NCBI GenBank assembly: GCA_025964775.1
Contig: JAOPYE010000027.1
Location: 1-44,180 of the forward strand
Direction of reading: 5' to 3'
Source of the DNA: Marmoricola sp.
Lineage (GTDB): Bacteria > Actinomycetota > Actinomycetes > Propionibacteriales > Nocardioidaceae
Length of the DNA: 44,180 nucleotides
The stretch's first letter is position 1, and every line of letters starts with the position of its first letter. Shown here piece by piece: positions 16,532 through 25,110 of the stretch. Made by a program: the position numbers and the translations under genes. The notes beneath the pieces are model-generated. The model had not been told where the DNA came from. It did not search any database and was given only the letters and a program-made list of their open reading frames with translations.

Positions 16532-17724
16532 ACCTGCCGTGGTGGCTGTTCTGGATGCAGGTGGTGCTGTGGGCGTGTTCCTGCATCGTCTTCTTCTACG
16601 CCAACCTCCACGTCGGCGGCATGTACGCGCTGCAGATGGCGATGGCGGTGATGATCAGTGGCCTGGCGACGGCCGCGACGTCGTACCTGCTGTGCATGCG
16701 GCTCTTCAAGTCGGCCATCACCCGGGTGCTGGAGCTGTCGCCGCCGCAGCGCGGGTCGACGGCAGGCGTGGGCCAGAAGGCCGTCTTCGCCTGGGCCCTG
16801 ACCACCGGCGTCCCGATGCTCGGCCTGATCGGCATGATCGCGTTCGCCGGCGAGTCCGGCGTCTCCCTGCACCAGCTCTCGATCAGCGGCCTGGTCGTCG
16901 GCCTCGGCGCGCTGGTGACCGGGTTGTTCGCCACGGTGCTGTTCGCGAAGTCGGTGGGGGAGCCGCTCTGCGGACTGACGCAGGCACTTGCCGAGATCGA
17001 GAAGGGCGACCTGAACGTCACGGTCGTCGTCGACGACGCCGGCGAGATCGGCCAGCTCCAGTCCGGCCTCAACAACATGGTGTTCGCGCTGCGCGAGCGC
17101 GAGCAGCTGCGCGACCTCTTCGGCCGCCACGTCGGTGAGGACGTGGCCCGACTGGCCCTGCAGCAGGGGGTGGCCCTGGGGGGAGAGGAGCGCGAAGCGG
17201 CGGCGTTGTTCGTCGACGTGATCGGGTCCACGACGTTCGCCGCCTCGCGGCCGGCCGGCGAGGTGGTGGCCGCGCTGAACCGGTTCTTCGAGGTGGTGGT
17301 CTCGGTGGTCTCCGAGTACGGCGGTCTGGTGAACAAGTTCGAGGGCGATGCGGCCCTGTGCATCTTCGGCGCACCGCTGGAACTGCCCGATCCGGCGGCC
17401 GCGGCGCTTGCGGCGGCTCGCACGATGGCCGTGCGGCTGCGCGAGGAGGTCCCGGACCTCGACGCCGGGATCGGCGTCTCGCACGGCCTGGTGATCGCGG
17501 GCAACATCGGGGCGACGCAGCGGCTGGAGTACACCGTCATCGGCGACGCCGTGAACGAGGCGGCCCGGCTGACCGAGCAGGCCAAGGACCGGCCCGAGCG
17601 CGTGGTGGCGTCCGAACGGATCGTGGATCGGGCCGAGGCCGGGGAGCAGGCGCGCTGGCGACTGCTCGAACCGATGCTGTTGCGCGGGCGCCTCGCGCCG
17701 ACGACCCTGGCGGTCCCGGTCTAG
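16486..17724 (+). CDS. membrane-bound class III adenylate/guanylate cyclase (main part)
   Basis: 412 aa from ATG 16486, but the real protein most likely begins at 16214 in another frame. Order: membrane helices (about 4 here), HAMP linker (LTQALAEIEKGDLNVTV..DDAGEIGQL), then the catalytic domain. Metal Asp residues lie in LFVDVIGSTTF and FEGDAAL, the purine-selecting Lys in VNKFEGD, and the transition-state Asn/Arg in IGDAVNEAARL. Thr replaces the second specificity Asp (YTVIGD), which is the class IIIb pattern. The architecture resembles Mycobacterium Rv1318c-Rv1320c and Rv3645. It should make cAMP from ATP. The stop codon interlocks with that of the convergent LLM gene in CTAG. Confidence 0.8.
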   Translation: MRGMSPDEEERELTLNLPWWLFWMQVVLWACSCIVFFYANLHVGGMYALQMAMAVMISGLATAATSYLLCMRLFKSAITRVLELSPPQRGSTAGVGQKAVFAWALTTGVPMLGLIGMIAFAGESGVSLHQLSISGLVVGLGALVTGLFATVLFAKSVGEPLCGLTQALAEIEKGDLNVTVVVDDAGEIGQLQSGLNNMVFALREREQLRDLFGRHVGEDVARLALQQGVALGGEEREAAALFVDVIGSTTFAASRPAGEVVAALNRFFEVVVSVVSEYGGLVNKFEGDAALCIFGAPLELPDPAAAALAAARTMAVRLREEVPDLDAGIGVSHGLVIAGNIGATQRLEYTVIGDAVNEAARLTEQAKDRPERVVASERIVDRAEAGEQARWRLLEPMLLRGRLAPTTLAVPV

Positions 17725-18737
17725 CGCCTCAGTGCCTCAGCCAGCTGCCGGATCGTGTCCGCCGGATGGTCCGAGCCCGGGAAGTACGCGCAGATCCGGT
17801 CGGCCACGTGGCCGAAGCGGGTCTGGATCTCGGCGGCGCACTCGGACGGGGTGCCGACGACGGCGAGCGTCCGCAGCATGTCGTCGTCGATCAGGTCGAT
17901 CATCGAGGTGATGTCGCCGGTCTTGGACAGCCCGTTGAGCTCGGGCTGCAGGTCGCCCCAGCCCTCGATCTCCAGGACCGGCAGGTACGCCGGCGTCGAC
18001 CCGTAGAACGCGAGCAGTCCGCGTACGCCGGCACTGGCCGCCTCGATCTCGGCCGGCGTCGTGCCCATCGCGACGATCGCCTGCGGGTAGAGGTCGAACC
18101 CGCCGGCGTCGAGAGCGGGCCGGCCCGCGAGCTCGAGCCCTTCGGCCACGGCGGGCAGCGTGCGTTCGCGGAAGTGCCGGGCGCTGTTGAACGGCATCAC
18201 CAGCAGCCCGTCGGCGACCTCGGCAGCGGTCCGGGTCATGATCGGGCCGAGGGCGCCGAGCAGGACCGGCGGGACGCCGTACGGGTTGGGGCCGGGGACG
18301 AACGTCGGCGGCATCAGCGTGTGCTGGGTGAACTCACCGCGGAAGTCGAGCCTGGTGCCGTCCTGCCACGAGGTCAGGATCGCCTTGGTCGCCAGCACCG
18401 TTTCGCGCATCCGCGCCGCCGGCTTGCTCCAGACGCCGCCGTACCGCTTCTCGATGTGCGGCTTGATCTGCGAGCCGAGGCCGAGCCGGAACCGGCCCGC
18501 CGACAGCAGGTGCAGGTCGTAGGCCAGGTTGGCCAGGTGCATCGGACTGCGCGGCAGCGCGATCGCGACGTTGGTCATCAGGTCGGTCTGGACCGTGTTC
18601 GCCGCCACGATCAACGGCAGGAACACGTCGTGCGGTCCCTCGAACGTGAAGAGTCCGTCGACCCCGGCAGCGACCAGGTGTCGCGCACGCTCGGCCGCCT
18701 GGTCCGGGCGGGCGTCGAGCTGGACGTCGAGCAGCAT
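17721..18737 (-). CDS. LLM-class F420-dependent oxidoreductase
   Basis: 338 aa LLM TIM barrel, similar in layout to the TIGR03617 (MSMEG_2256) clade from memory: DGLFTFEGPHDVFLP near the N-terminus, NVAIALPRSPMHLA, LLSAGRFRLGLGSQIKPHIEKRY and PPVLLGALGPIMTRTAAEVADG. Enzymes of this clade are predicted to use F420; their substrates are largely unknown. It is the last gene of the six-gene monooxygenase operon, its ATG overlapping the epimerase stop (TGATG). It may reduce or oxidise an intermediate of that pathway. Confidence 0.85.
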   Translation of the reverse strand: MLLDVQLDARPDQAAERARHLVAAGVDGLFTFEGPHDVFLPLIVAANTVQTDLMTNVAIALPRSPMHLANLAYDLHLLSAGRFRLGLGSQIKPHIEKRYGGVWSKPAARMRETVLATKAILTSWQDGTRLDFRGEFTQHTLMPPTFVPGPNPYGVPPVLLGALGPIMTRTAAEVADGLLVMPFNSARHFRERTLPAVAEGLELAGRPALDAGGFDLYPQAIVAMGTTPAEIEAASAGVRGLLAFYGSTPAYLPVLEIEGWGDLQPELNGLSKTGDITSMIDLIDDDMLRTLAVVGTPSECAAEIQTRFGHVADRICAYFPGSDHPADTIRQLAEALRR

Positions 18738-19720
18738 CAGGACACCGCAACAGGTCGCAGCAGCCCGGACGCGGCGAAGAACGCCACCAGGTCGCGGAGG
18801 GTCTCCTCGGTCGCACGTGGCTCGTAACCGAGCTCGGCGCCCGCCTTGGTGCGGTCGACGACCGGACTCATCGAGATGTTCTCCAGTGCCGCGGGAGCGA
18901 ACGACTCCGAACCGAACCGTCGCGCCACCGGGTCCACCAGCGGTGCGACGGTCTCCAGGACACGCAGCGGGATCCTGATCCTCGGGCCCCGACGGCCGGC
19001 GAGCTCGGCTGCGCGCACCTGAGCGTCGAACAAGTCGTAGCGGTGGCCGCCGATCAGGTAGTTGTGCCCGGTCCGGCCCTTCTCGGCGGCCAGCAGGAAT
19101 CCGGCTGCGACGTCGCGGGCGTCGACCATGTCGAACTTGCTGGGGACGCTTGCCGGGAGCTTGCCGAGGGCGGCGTCGAGCAGGCTCTGGTTCATCCGGG
19201 ACAGCCTCTGCGGGTGGTCGAGGGGTCCGTAGATGCCGGTCGGGTTGCAGATGACCGCGTCGAGCCCGGCGTCGATGACCTTGCGGAGCTCGACCTCGCC
19301 GCCGTACTTGGAGCGGTGGTAGACCGGCAGAGCCGGATCGGTCGAGCGAGCTGAGCCTTCGTCAACGGTGGCGCCCTTCTCGTAGTCGAAGGAGGCGAGC
19401 GAGCCGCAGTTCACCATCCGCCGTACGCCGGCTGCCAGCGAGGCTCGCGCGACCGCGCCGACGCCGTGCACGTTGACCTTCTCCGCCACCGGATCCTCCT
19501 GGCGCAGGCTGATCACGGCCACCAGGTGGTGCACGACCTCGATGCCGTCGAGAGCGGCAGTCATGGCGTCCTCGTCCAGCACGTCGACGAGGACTGACTC
19601 GACGGCCTTGTCGGGAAACGGCACCCGATCAATGGCCAGGACGTTGTCGCCCTGCTCGAGCAACGCGTTCACGACGTTCAGGCCCAGGAATCCGGCAGCA
19701 CCGGTGACGGCGACTCTCAT
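18737..19720 (-). CDS. NAD-dependent epimerase/dehydratase (extended SDR)
   Basis: 327 aa. Rossmann motif VTGAAGFLGLNVV at the N-terminus, NCGSLASFDYE, catalytic YHRSK, and the extended-SDR segment NPTGIYGPLDH. The C-terminus ELGYEPRATEETLRDLVAFF is typical of 3-beta-hydroxysteroid dehydrogenase and dihydroflavonol-reductase-like members. The substrate could be a hydroxy or oxo group on a cyclic or isoprenoid compound; a nucleotide sugar is less likely here. It overlaps fadD17-like at its start (ATGA) and the LLM gene at its end. Confidence 0.83.
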   Translation of the reverse strand: MRVAVTGAAGFLGLNVVNALLEQGDNVLAIDRVPFPDKAVESVLVDVLDEDAMTAALDGIEVVHHLVAVISLRQEDPVAEKVNVHGVGAVARASLAAGVRRMVNCGSLASFDYEKGATVDEGSARSTDPALPVYHRSKYGGEVELRKVIDAGLDAVICNPTGIYGPLDHPQRLSRMNQSLLDAALGKLPASVPSKFDMVDARDVAAGFLLAAEKGRTGHNYLIGGHRYDLFDAQVRAAELAGRRGPRIRIPLRVLETVAPLVDPVARRFGSESFAPAALENISMSPVVDRTKAGAELGYEPRATEETLRDLVAFFAASGLLRPVAVS

Positions 19721-21303
19721 CGGACTCGCTCGGCGCCGTAAGAACGTCCGCGTTCCTCGCGCTCCCACACCGGGTCCGAGACCGAGGTGCCCTCGGTGCG
19801 CAGGGTTCGCTTCAGCACCTTGTTGGTCGCGGTGGTCGGGACCGTCTCGGCGATCCGGACGAAGCGTGGCCATGCCTTCGGCGACAGGTCGCTCTGTTCG
19901 CCGAGGAAGGTCTCGAACGCCCCGGGTTGCAGGACCGAGCCGTCGCGCAGCACCAGCGTGGCCATCAGCTGGTCGCCCACGTTCGGATCCGGTACGGCGT
20001 ACACGCAGGCCTGGCTGATCGCCGGGTGGCGCAACAGCAGGGCCTCGATCGGCGCAGCCGCGAGGTTCTCGCCGTCGACCCGCAGCCAGTCGTCGGTGCG
20101 GCCGGCCAGGTAGACGAACCCGGCCTCGTCGCGGTAGCCGAGGTCTCCGGACCAGTACATCCCGCCGTCGAGTCGTGATGCGGTGGCAGCCTCGTCGTTG
20201 TAGTAGCCGCTGAAGAACCCTGCCCCGGCAGTGTTCACGAGCTCCCCTACGCAGTCACCCAGGTTGGCGACGGCACCGCTTTCGTCGAAGACTGCGCGTG
20301 GGCATTCGGTCCGTGTTTCTTTGTCGTAGACCGCCACGCCTTCGAACGGCTGGCCGATCGAGCCGAGCGGGGTGTCGTCGGTGCGGGTGATGATCACGGC
20401 CGTCTCGGTCGACCCGAAGCCGTCGGTCACCGTGCAGCCGAACCGGCGACCGAACTCGGCGATGTCGCGGTCGGAGGCCTCGTTGCCGAAGGCGGTCCGC
20501 AACGGGTTGTCGGCGTCATCGGGGAGCTCGGGCGTGGCCAGCACGTAGGCGAGCGGCTTGCCGACGTAGTTCATGTACGTCGCACCGAAGTGCCGGATGT
20601 CGGCCAGGAAGCTGGTCGCGCTGAACTTCGGCGCCAACGCGATCGTCGAGCCCCCGCAGAGTGCCGGGGACAGCGAGGCCATGATCGCGTTGCTGTGGAA
20701 CAGCGGCATCGCGCAGTAGCAGACATCAGCCGGAGTCAGCGCGTACTTCTCCGACAGGACGCTGCCCGACATCACCACCATGAAGTTGCTGACCTGGACA
20801 GCTTTCGGCTCGCCGCTGGTCCCGGAGGTGAAGATCAGCATGAAGGTGTCCATCGTGGCGACCTCAGCGAAGCCTCCCGTCGTCCGCGGCGCCGCCGCGG
20901 TCAGGTCAGCCCAGGTCGCGGAGTCGGTGTCGACCACCCGGGCGCCGCCGAGGTCCAGGCCGTCGAGCAGCGGCAGGTGCTCGGCGTCGGTCAGCAGCAC
21001 CTGGCAGTCGGCCCGGCGTACGTCGGCCGCCAGGGCGTCACCCCGACGGGTCGCGTTGATGCCGGCCGTGACGTGGCCGCCGATCGCACCCGCGAGCAGG
21101 GCGCGGATCATCTCGGGGGTGTTCTCGAGCAGGACACCGACATGGAGTGGACGATCCGCAGCGGCCCAGCCTGCGAGGACATGGGCTCTGGCCGCGGAGT
21201 CCGCAACGGTCTCGCGCCAGGTCCAGGTCTCGTCGCCGAACGCCAGGCCGATGTCGTCGCTGTCCGCCAGGGCGCGCACGAGCTGTTGGACGGTCTCAGC
21301 CAT
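19717..21303 (-). CDS. FadD17-like acyl-CoA synthetase (AMP-forming)
   Basis: 528 aa ANL-family ligase that activates a carboxylic acid to acyl-CoA via acyl-AMP. The P-loop is MLIFTSGTSGEPKAV, followed by the A5 motif DGFGSTE, A7 YWSGDLGYRD and A8 GRTDDWLRVDGENL; the catalytic lysine lies in NKVLKR. Stretches such as MNYVGKPLAYVLATPELPDD and DADNPLRTAFGNE match FadD17 of Mycobacterium tuberculosis as I remember it. FadD17 is a KstR-controlled steroid side-chain ligase, which hints at a steroid or isoprenoid acid as substrate. Its first 8 bp overlap the end of the hydrolase gene. Confidence 0.87.
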   Translation of the reverse strand: MAETVQQLVRALADSDDIGLAFGDETWTWRETVADSAARAHVLAGWAAADRPLHVGVLLENTPEMIRALLAGAIGGHVTAGINATRRGDALAADVRRADCQVLLTDAEHLPLLDGLDLGGARVVDTDSATWADLTAAAPRTTGGFAEVATMDTFMLIFTSGTSGEPKAVQVSNFMVVMSGSVLSEKYALTPADVCYCAMPLFHSNAIMASLSPALCGGSTIALAPKFSATSFLADIRHFGATYMNYVGKPLAYVLATPELPDDADNPLRTAFGNEASDRDIAEFGRRFGCTVTDGFGSTETAVIITRTDDTPLGSIGQPFEGVAVYDKETRTECPRAVFDESGAVANLGDCVGELVNTAGAGFFSGYYNDEAATASRLDGGMYWSGDLGYRDEAGFVYLAGRTDDWLRVDGENLAAAPIEALLLRHPAISQACVYAVPDPNVGDQLMATLVLRDGSVLQPGAFETFLGEQSDLSPKAWPRFVRIAETVPTTATNKVLKRTLRTEGTSVSDPVWEREERGRSYGAERVR

Positions 21304-22279
21304 GGACGGAGGCCTCCTCAACCACCGGTGGTTGAGGAACGCCGGCACGGCCTGTCTCGAAACCCGGACCAAGGTGCCGGGTCAGGAAGGACACCGCATG
21401 CGCGACCGCGGCAGCGTGGTACGGCTTGCCGGCGAACAGGTCGAAGTGGTCGCCCGGGTAGTGCCGGACCTCGGCGCGGCCCTTGAACGCCGTCTTGGCG
21501 CTCGCGTGCGGCGGTGCGCTCAGGTCGAAGTCGGCGATCTGCACGAGCAGGGGAGCGGTGATGTCGGCTGCGGCCTGGGCGGGCTTGCGGGTACCGAGCT
21601 CCAGGGTGACGTCGGCATGGATCTCGTTGACCCAGGACGGGCCGGCGATCGAGAGGTAGTCCTCCAGCGCGCCCGGAAGGGTCATCGCGCCGAGCTCGCC
21701 GGGACGGGCGACGATCGGCATCGTCACGGGCGCTCGGCCCAGCCGGGAGGCGACCCTGCCCCTGATGCCGCGTCCGGTCGCGCGCAGGAGCTCGGCCGGC
21801 TGGTGGCTGCCGATCGCGTGCAGGCCTGCTGCCAGGCCGTCGACCATCGGCACCACCGAGATCACGGCCGCGACGTCACTGCGGCTCGCCGCGGCGCGCA
21901 GCACGTGTCCGCCGGCCAGCGAGACTCCCCACAGGACGAGCCGGTCGGGATCGACACCGGGGAGGGCTGCCGCTGCCCGCATCGCGGCTCGGTAGTCCTC
22001 GAGCTGGGCGTCGAGCGAGACCCGATGGCGCGGCGTACCGGCACTGGTGCCGAACCCGCGGTAGTCGAAGGTCAGCGCGTCCAGGCCGGCTGCGGCGAAG
22101 GCACGTGCGAACGGCTCGAGGCCGGAGTCGCGGGTACCGCCGAGGCCGTGGGCCAGGACGACCACCGGGCGTCCGGCTGGTCCGGCGAGCCGGTCGTCGA
22201 CGGCCGCGAAGTGCGAAGCCTGGCAGTCGGCGCCGCCGGACGTGAACCGGATCGTGGTCGGTGTGCGTGGACTGCTCAT
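21296..22279 (-). CDS. alpha/beta-hydrolase (serine esterase-like)
   Basis: 327 aa. Oxyanion region LAHGLGGTRDSG, nucleophile elbow GVSLAGG (Ser120), acid probably in IADFDLSAPP and His in YPGDHFDLFAG. A lid of about 100 residues separates the two halves. It would hydrolyse an ester or thioester. The operon order (monooxygenase, regulator, hydrolase, CoA ligase) suggests cleavage of an ester made by the monooxygenase, giving an acid for the ligase. The stop of the regulator gene overlaps its ATG (TGATG). The C-terminal 20 aa are Pro/Val-rich and unrelated to the fold. Confidence 0.83.
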   Translation of the reverse strand: MSSPRTPTTIRFTSGGADCQASHFAAVDDRLAGPAGRPVVVLAHGLGGTRDSGLEPFARAFAAAGLDALTFDYRGFGTSAGTPRHRVSLDAQLEDYRAAMRAAAALPGVDPDRLVLWGVSLAGGHVLRAAASRSDVAAVISVVPMVDGLAAGLHAIGSHQPAELLRATGRGIRGRVASRLGRAPVTMPIVARPGELGAMTLPGALEDYLSIAGPSWVNEIHADVTLELGTRKPAQAAADITAPLLVQIADFDLSAPPHASAKTAFKGRAEVRHYPGDHFDLFAGKPYHAAAVAHAVSFLTRHLGPGFETGRAGVPQPPVVEEASVHG

Positions 22280-22890
22280 CAGCCGTAGATGCTCCTCAGC
22301 CAGAGGGAGACCAGCGCGTCGACGTGCCGGTCGGTCGGTGGGCCGTCACCGCGGGCGCGGCGCTCCATGGCCCGGTCGTTGAGGTCGAGCAGGACGGCCG
22401 CCAGCGCATCGGCATCGGCGCCCTTCACCGCGTGGCCCGCCTTGCGTTCGGCGCGGATCATCGCCGCGACGGCCGGGACGAAGGAGGCCCGGTCCCGGTC
22501 CCACATCTCCCGCACCGTCGGATTGTTGCCGCGCGCGTCGAGCATGGCGCGGTAGAGGTGCAGGTGCCGGTCCAGGGAATCGAACAGGCCGCGGATCATG
22601 GTCTCGATCCGGTGAGCGGGGGTGCCTTCCTGGCTGCCCAGCAGATCGGTGACGGTCGCCGCGTCGGCGTACAGCTCGTCCATCAGCGCAGCGACCGCGA
22701 ACGCCTTGTTCTCGAAGTAGAAGTAGAACGCCGACCGCGTCACCCCGGCGCGCTCGGAGAGCTCGGCGACGTTGATCTCCTCCAGGCCGGTCCCGTCGCG
22801 CAGGATCCCGTCCAGTGCCGCGAGCAACGCCGCCCGGCGCTCGTCGCCCCGGCTGGGGCCGCGCCGGTCGAGCGGACTCGTGCTGGTCAT
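22279..22890 (-). CDS. EthR-like TetR-family repressor
   Basis: 203 aa. The N-terminal helix-turn-helix reads INVAELSERAGVTRSAFYFYFENK, and the C-terminal end DALVSLWLRSIYG matches EthR. EthR represses the flavin monooxygenase EthA, and here too the regulator gene lies next to a flavin monooxygenase, inside the same operon (ATGA overlap with it). It probably binds the palindrome at 24235-24248 and controls both directions. The ligand pocket cannot be read from sequence. Confidence 0.85.
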   Translation of the reverse strand: MTSTSPLDRRGPSRGDERRAALLAALDGILRDGTGLEEINVAELSERAGVTRSAFYFYFENKAFAVAALMDELYADAATVTDLLGSQEGTPAHRIETMIRGLFDSLDRHLHLYRAMLDARGNNPTVREMWDRDRASFVPAVAAMIRAERKAGHAVKGADADALAAVLLDLNDRAMERRARGDGPPTDRHVDALVSLWLRSIYG

Positions 22891-24212
22891 GCGTGCACCC
22901 GGCGGGCCCGTCCGGCCGGCAGCTCGCGGGCGCGCAGGTCGTGCTCGTAGAGGAAGTAGTCGGTCTGCTGAGTGTGCCGCGCGCTGGCGACCATGTGGCC
23001 GGTGTACTTCTCCTGGTCCGCGCTGATCACGCGCTCCATCTCGGGAACCGGCGGAAGTGCGTAGTGCCCGGTCAGGTACGCCGCGACGAGTCGCGTCTGC
23101 GCCTCGACGAACGGGAACAGCGTCGGCGTGGCCTGCGCGAAGCCGACGAACGCGAGGTCGTCGATGCCGGGCTTGAAGATCCGCTTGAACAGCCGGATGT
23201 CGTTCTCCGGTGCGCTGATGAAGCCGGGATCGAAGAACGGGAAGGTGATGTTGTACCCGGTGGCGTAGAGGATCACGTCGAAGTCGCTGCTGGTGCCGTC
23301 CTCGAAGTGCGCGGTGTCGCCGTCCAGCAGGGTCACGTTCGGCTTGGCCACCACGTCGCCCGACCCGAGCCGGAGCGGCAGCTCGACCGACTGGGTCGGG
23401 TGCGCCTCGAAGAACAGGTGGTTCGGCTTCGGCAGGCCGTAGAGCTCCGGGCGGCCCGAGATGATCGGCTGGCCGAGCTGCGCCAGCTTGCGCTGCCACT
23501 TCATCGGGACGTAGGGCGAGGTCTTGTAGTACTTGTCCGCCGGCCTGCCGGCGATGTACTTCGGCACGATCCAGGCACCCGACCGCGTGCTGAGCGTGAC
23601 CTCGTTCTGGAGTGCCTTCGACGACAGCTCGACGGCGATGTCGGCGGCACTGTTGCCGATGCCGACGACCAGGATCCGCTTGTGCGAGAAGTCCATCGGC
23701 GTGTACGGGTCGATGTAGGCGTGCGAGTGGAGCGAGACCCCGTCGAACGTGCCGGGGAAGTTCGCGAAGCGCGGGTCCCAGTGGTGACCGTTGGCCACGA
23801 TCAGGAACTCGAAGCTGCGGGTGCTGCCGTCGGCGAGGTCGAGCTCCCAGCCGCCGTCGTCCCCGTTGACCCGATCGATCCGACGGGCATGGACGACGCC
23901 GTTCTCGAACTCGATGTTGGCCTTGAGGTCGAAGGCCTCGGCATAGGACTCGAGGTAGGCCTTGATCTGGGTGTGGTGCGGGAAGTCCGGGTAGCTCGCC
24001 GGCATCGGGAAGTCCTTGAAGGACAGCTGGTGCTTGGAGGTGTCGATGTGCAGCGACCGGTACGCGCTGCTGTGCCCGTTGGGGTTGCCGAAGGCCCAGT
24101 TGCCGCCGATCCTGTCCGAGGACTCGAACGTCGTGTACTCGATGCCGTAGTCGCTGAGCATCTTGCTCATCGTCAGGCCGCTGATACCCGCGCCGATGAT
24201 CGCTGTAGCCAT
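22887..24212 (-). CDS. class B flavin-containing monooxygenase
   Basis: 441 aa. FAD-binding GAGISGLTMSKML at the N-terminus, NADPH-binding VVGIGNSAADIAVEL in the middle, and ILYATGYN. The fingerprint FDGVSLHSHAY fits the FMO pattern FxGxxxHxxx(Y/F), not the Baeyer-Villiger pattern ending in W. The reaction may be N- or S-oxidation; some FMO-type enzymes also act as Baeyer-Villiger enzymes. ATG 24212 lies 6 bases after a -10 box, so it should be leaderless; an in-frame TTG at 24248 lies inside the operator and -35 region and is rejected. It is the first gene of the operon. Confidence 0.88.
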   Translation of the reverse strand: MATAIIGAGISGLTMSKMLSDYGIEYTTFESSDRIGGNWAFGNPNGHSSAYRSLHIDTSKHQLSFKDFPMPASYPDFPHHTQIKAYLESYAEAFDLKANIEFENGVVHARRIDRVNGDDGGWELDLADGSTRSFEFLIVANGHHWDPRFANFPGTFDGVSLHSHAYIDPYTPMDFSHKRILVVGIGNSAADIAVELSSKALQNEVTLSTRSGAWIVPKYIAGRPADKYYKTSPYVPMKWQRKLAQLGQPIISGRPELYGLPKPNHLFFEAHPTQSVELPLRLGSGDVVAKPNVTLLDGDTAHFEDGTSSDFDVILYATGYNITFPFFDPGFISAPENDIRLFKRIFKPGIDDLAFVGFAQATPTLFPFVEAQTRLVAAYLTGHYALPPVPEMERVISADQEKYTGHMVASARHTQQTDYFLYEHDLRARELPAGRARRVHA

Positions 24213-24218
24213 GACCGC

Positions 24219-24248
24219 ACCGTAGGCGTCAGGTTTGACACGTGTCAA
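24219..24248 (-). promoter_or_regulatory. promoter of monooxygenase operon with 14-bp palindromic operator
   Basis: On the minus strand a consensus -35 TTGACA (24248-24243), an 18-bp spacer and TACGGT (24224-24219) lead to a leaderless ATG at 24212. The -35 is one half of the perfect palindrome TTGACACGTGTCAA (24235-24248). The GTG start of the divergent SDR lies inside the palindrome. It is the natural operator of the EthR-like protein and would silence both units. Confidence 0.7.
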
Positions 24249-25084
24249 TCAAAACAGACAAGCGTCAGAGCCTGTACGCCGGAGCCAGTGCCATCGTCAC
24301 CGGCGGCGGCTCAGGCATCGGAGCCAGCCTCGGCGCCGCCCTGGTCGCCGCGGGCGCCCACGTGGTGCTCGCCGACATCGACGGTCCGGCAGCTGACCGG
24401 GTCGCGGCCGGCCTGGCCGGGCCCGGGTCGGCACGAGGGGTCCGGCTCGACGTGACGGACGCCGTGGCGGTGCAGGCGCTGGTCGACCAGGTCGTCGTCG
24501 AGCACGGCCGCCTCGACCTGATGTTCAACAACGCGGGGATCAGCCTGATCGGGGAGACCCAGGACCTGACCCTCGCGCAGTGGGACTCGATCATCGACGT
24601 CAACATCCGCGGCGTCGTGCACGGCGTTGCGGCGGCGTACCCGGCGATGGTGCGCCGGGGCTCCGGACACATCGTCAACACGGCGTCGATGGGCGGGCTG
24701 ATGGCGGCCGGGTTGCTGACGTCGTACGTCATGACCAAGCACGCGGTCGTGGGACTGTCCCTCGCCCTGCGGTCCGAAGCCCACGCCCACGGTGTGGGCG
24801 TGACGGCGATCTGCCCGGCAGCGGTCGACACGCCGATCCTCGACAAGGGCGAGTTCGGGCGCATCAGAGGGCGGGACTACTTCCTCAAGGGCCAGGGCAT
24901 CCGCAAGCCGGTCGATCCCGGCGTCCTGGCCGACCGGGTCCTGGCGGCGGTCGCCGCGGGAGAGGCTCTCGTGGTCGAGCCGATCCAGGCACGGATGGCC
25001 TGGCGCTTGCAGCGACTCGCGCCCGGATTCACCCAGAGGATGTCGGTAGCCTTCATTTCCAAGCAGCGCAGGATAGCCAGGTAG
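24242..25084 (+). CDS. short-chain dehydrogenase/reductase (classical SDR)
   Basis: 280 aa. Cofactor motif VTGGGSGIGASLG, LADIDGPA (Asp after the second strand, so NAD(H) is favoured), NNAGIS, catalytic Ser-Tyr-Lys in NTASMGG and SYVMTKHA, and CPAAVDTPIL. It interconverts an alcohol and a ketone. GTG 24242 is the only usual start before the Rossmann motif, although it sits inside the operator palindrome and has no ribosome site. It is divergent from the monooxygenase operon and followed by the Ddn-like gene after 26 bp. Confidence 0.83.
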   Translation: MSIKTDKRQSLYAGASAIVTGGGSGIGASLGAALVAAGAHVVLADIDGPAADRVAAGLAGPGSARGVRLDVTDAVAVQALVDQVVVEHGRLDLMFNNAGISLIGETQDLTLAQWDSIIDVNIRGVVHGVAAAYPAMVRRGSGHIVNTASMGGLMAAGLLTSYVMTKHAVVGLSLALRSEAHAHGVGVTAICPAAVDTPILDKGEFGRIRGRDYFLKGQGIRKPVDPGVLADRVLAAVAAGEALVVEPIQARMAWRLQRLAPGFTQRMSVAFISKQRRIAR

Positions 25085-25110
25085 CGCCGGATGCATCAGA
25101 AGAGGACGTC

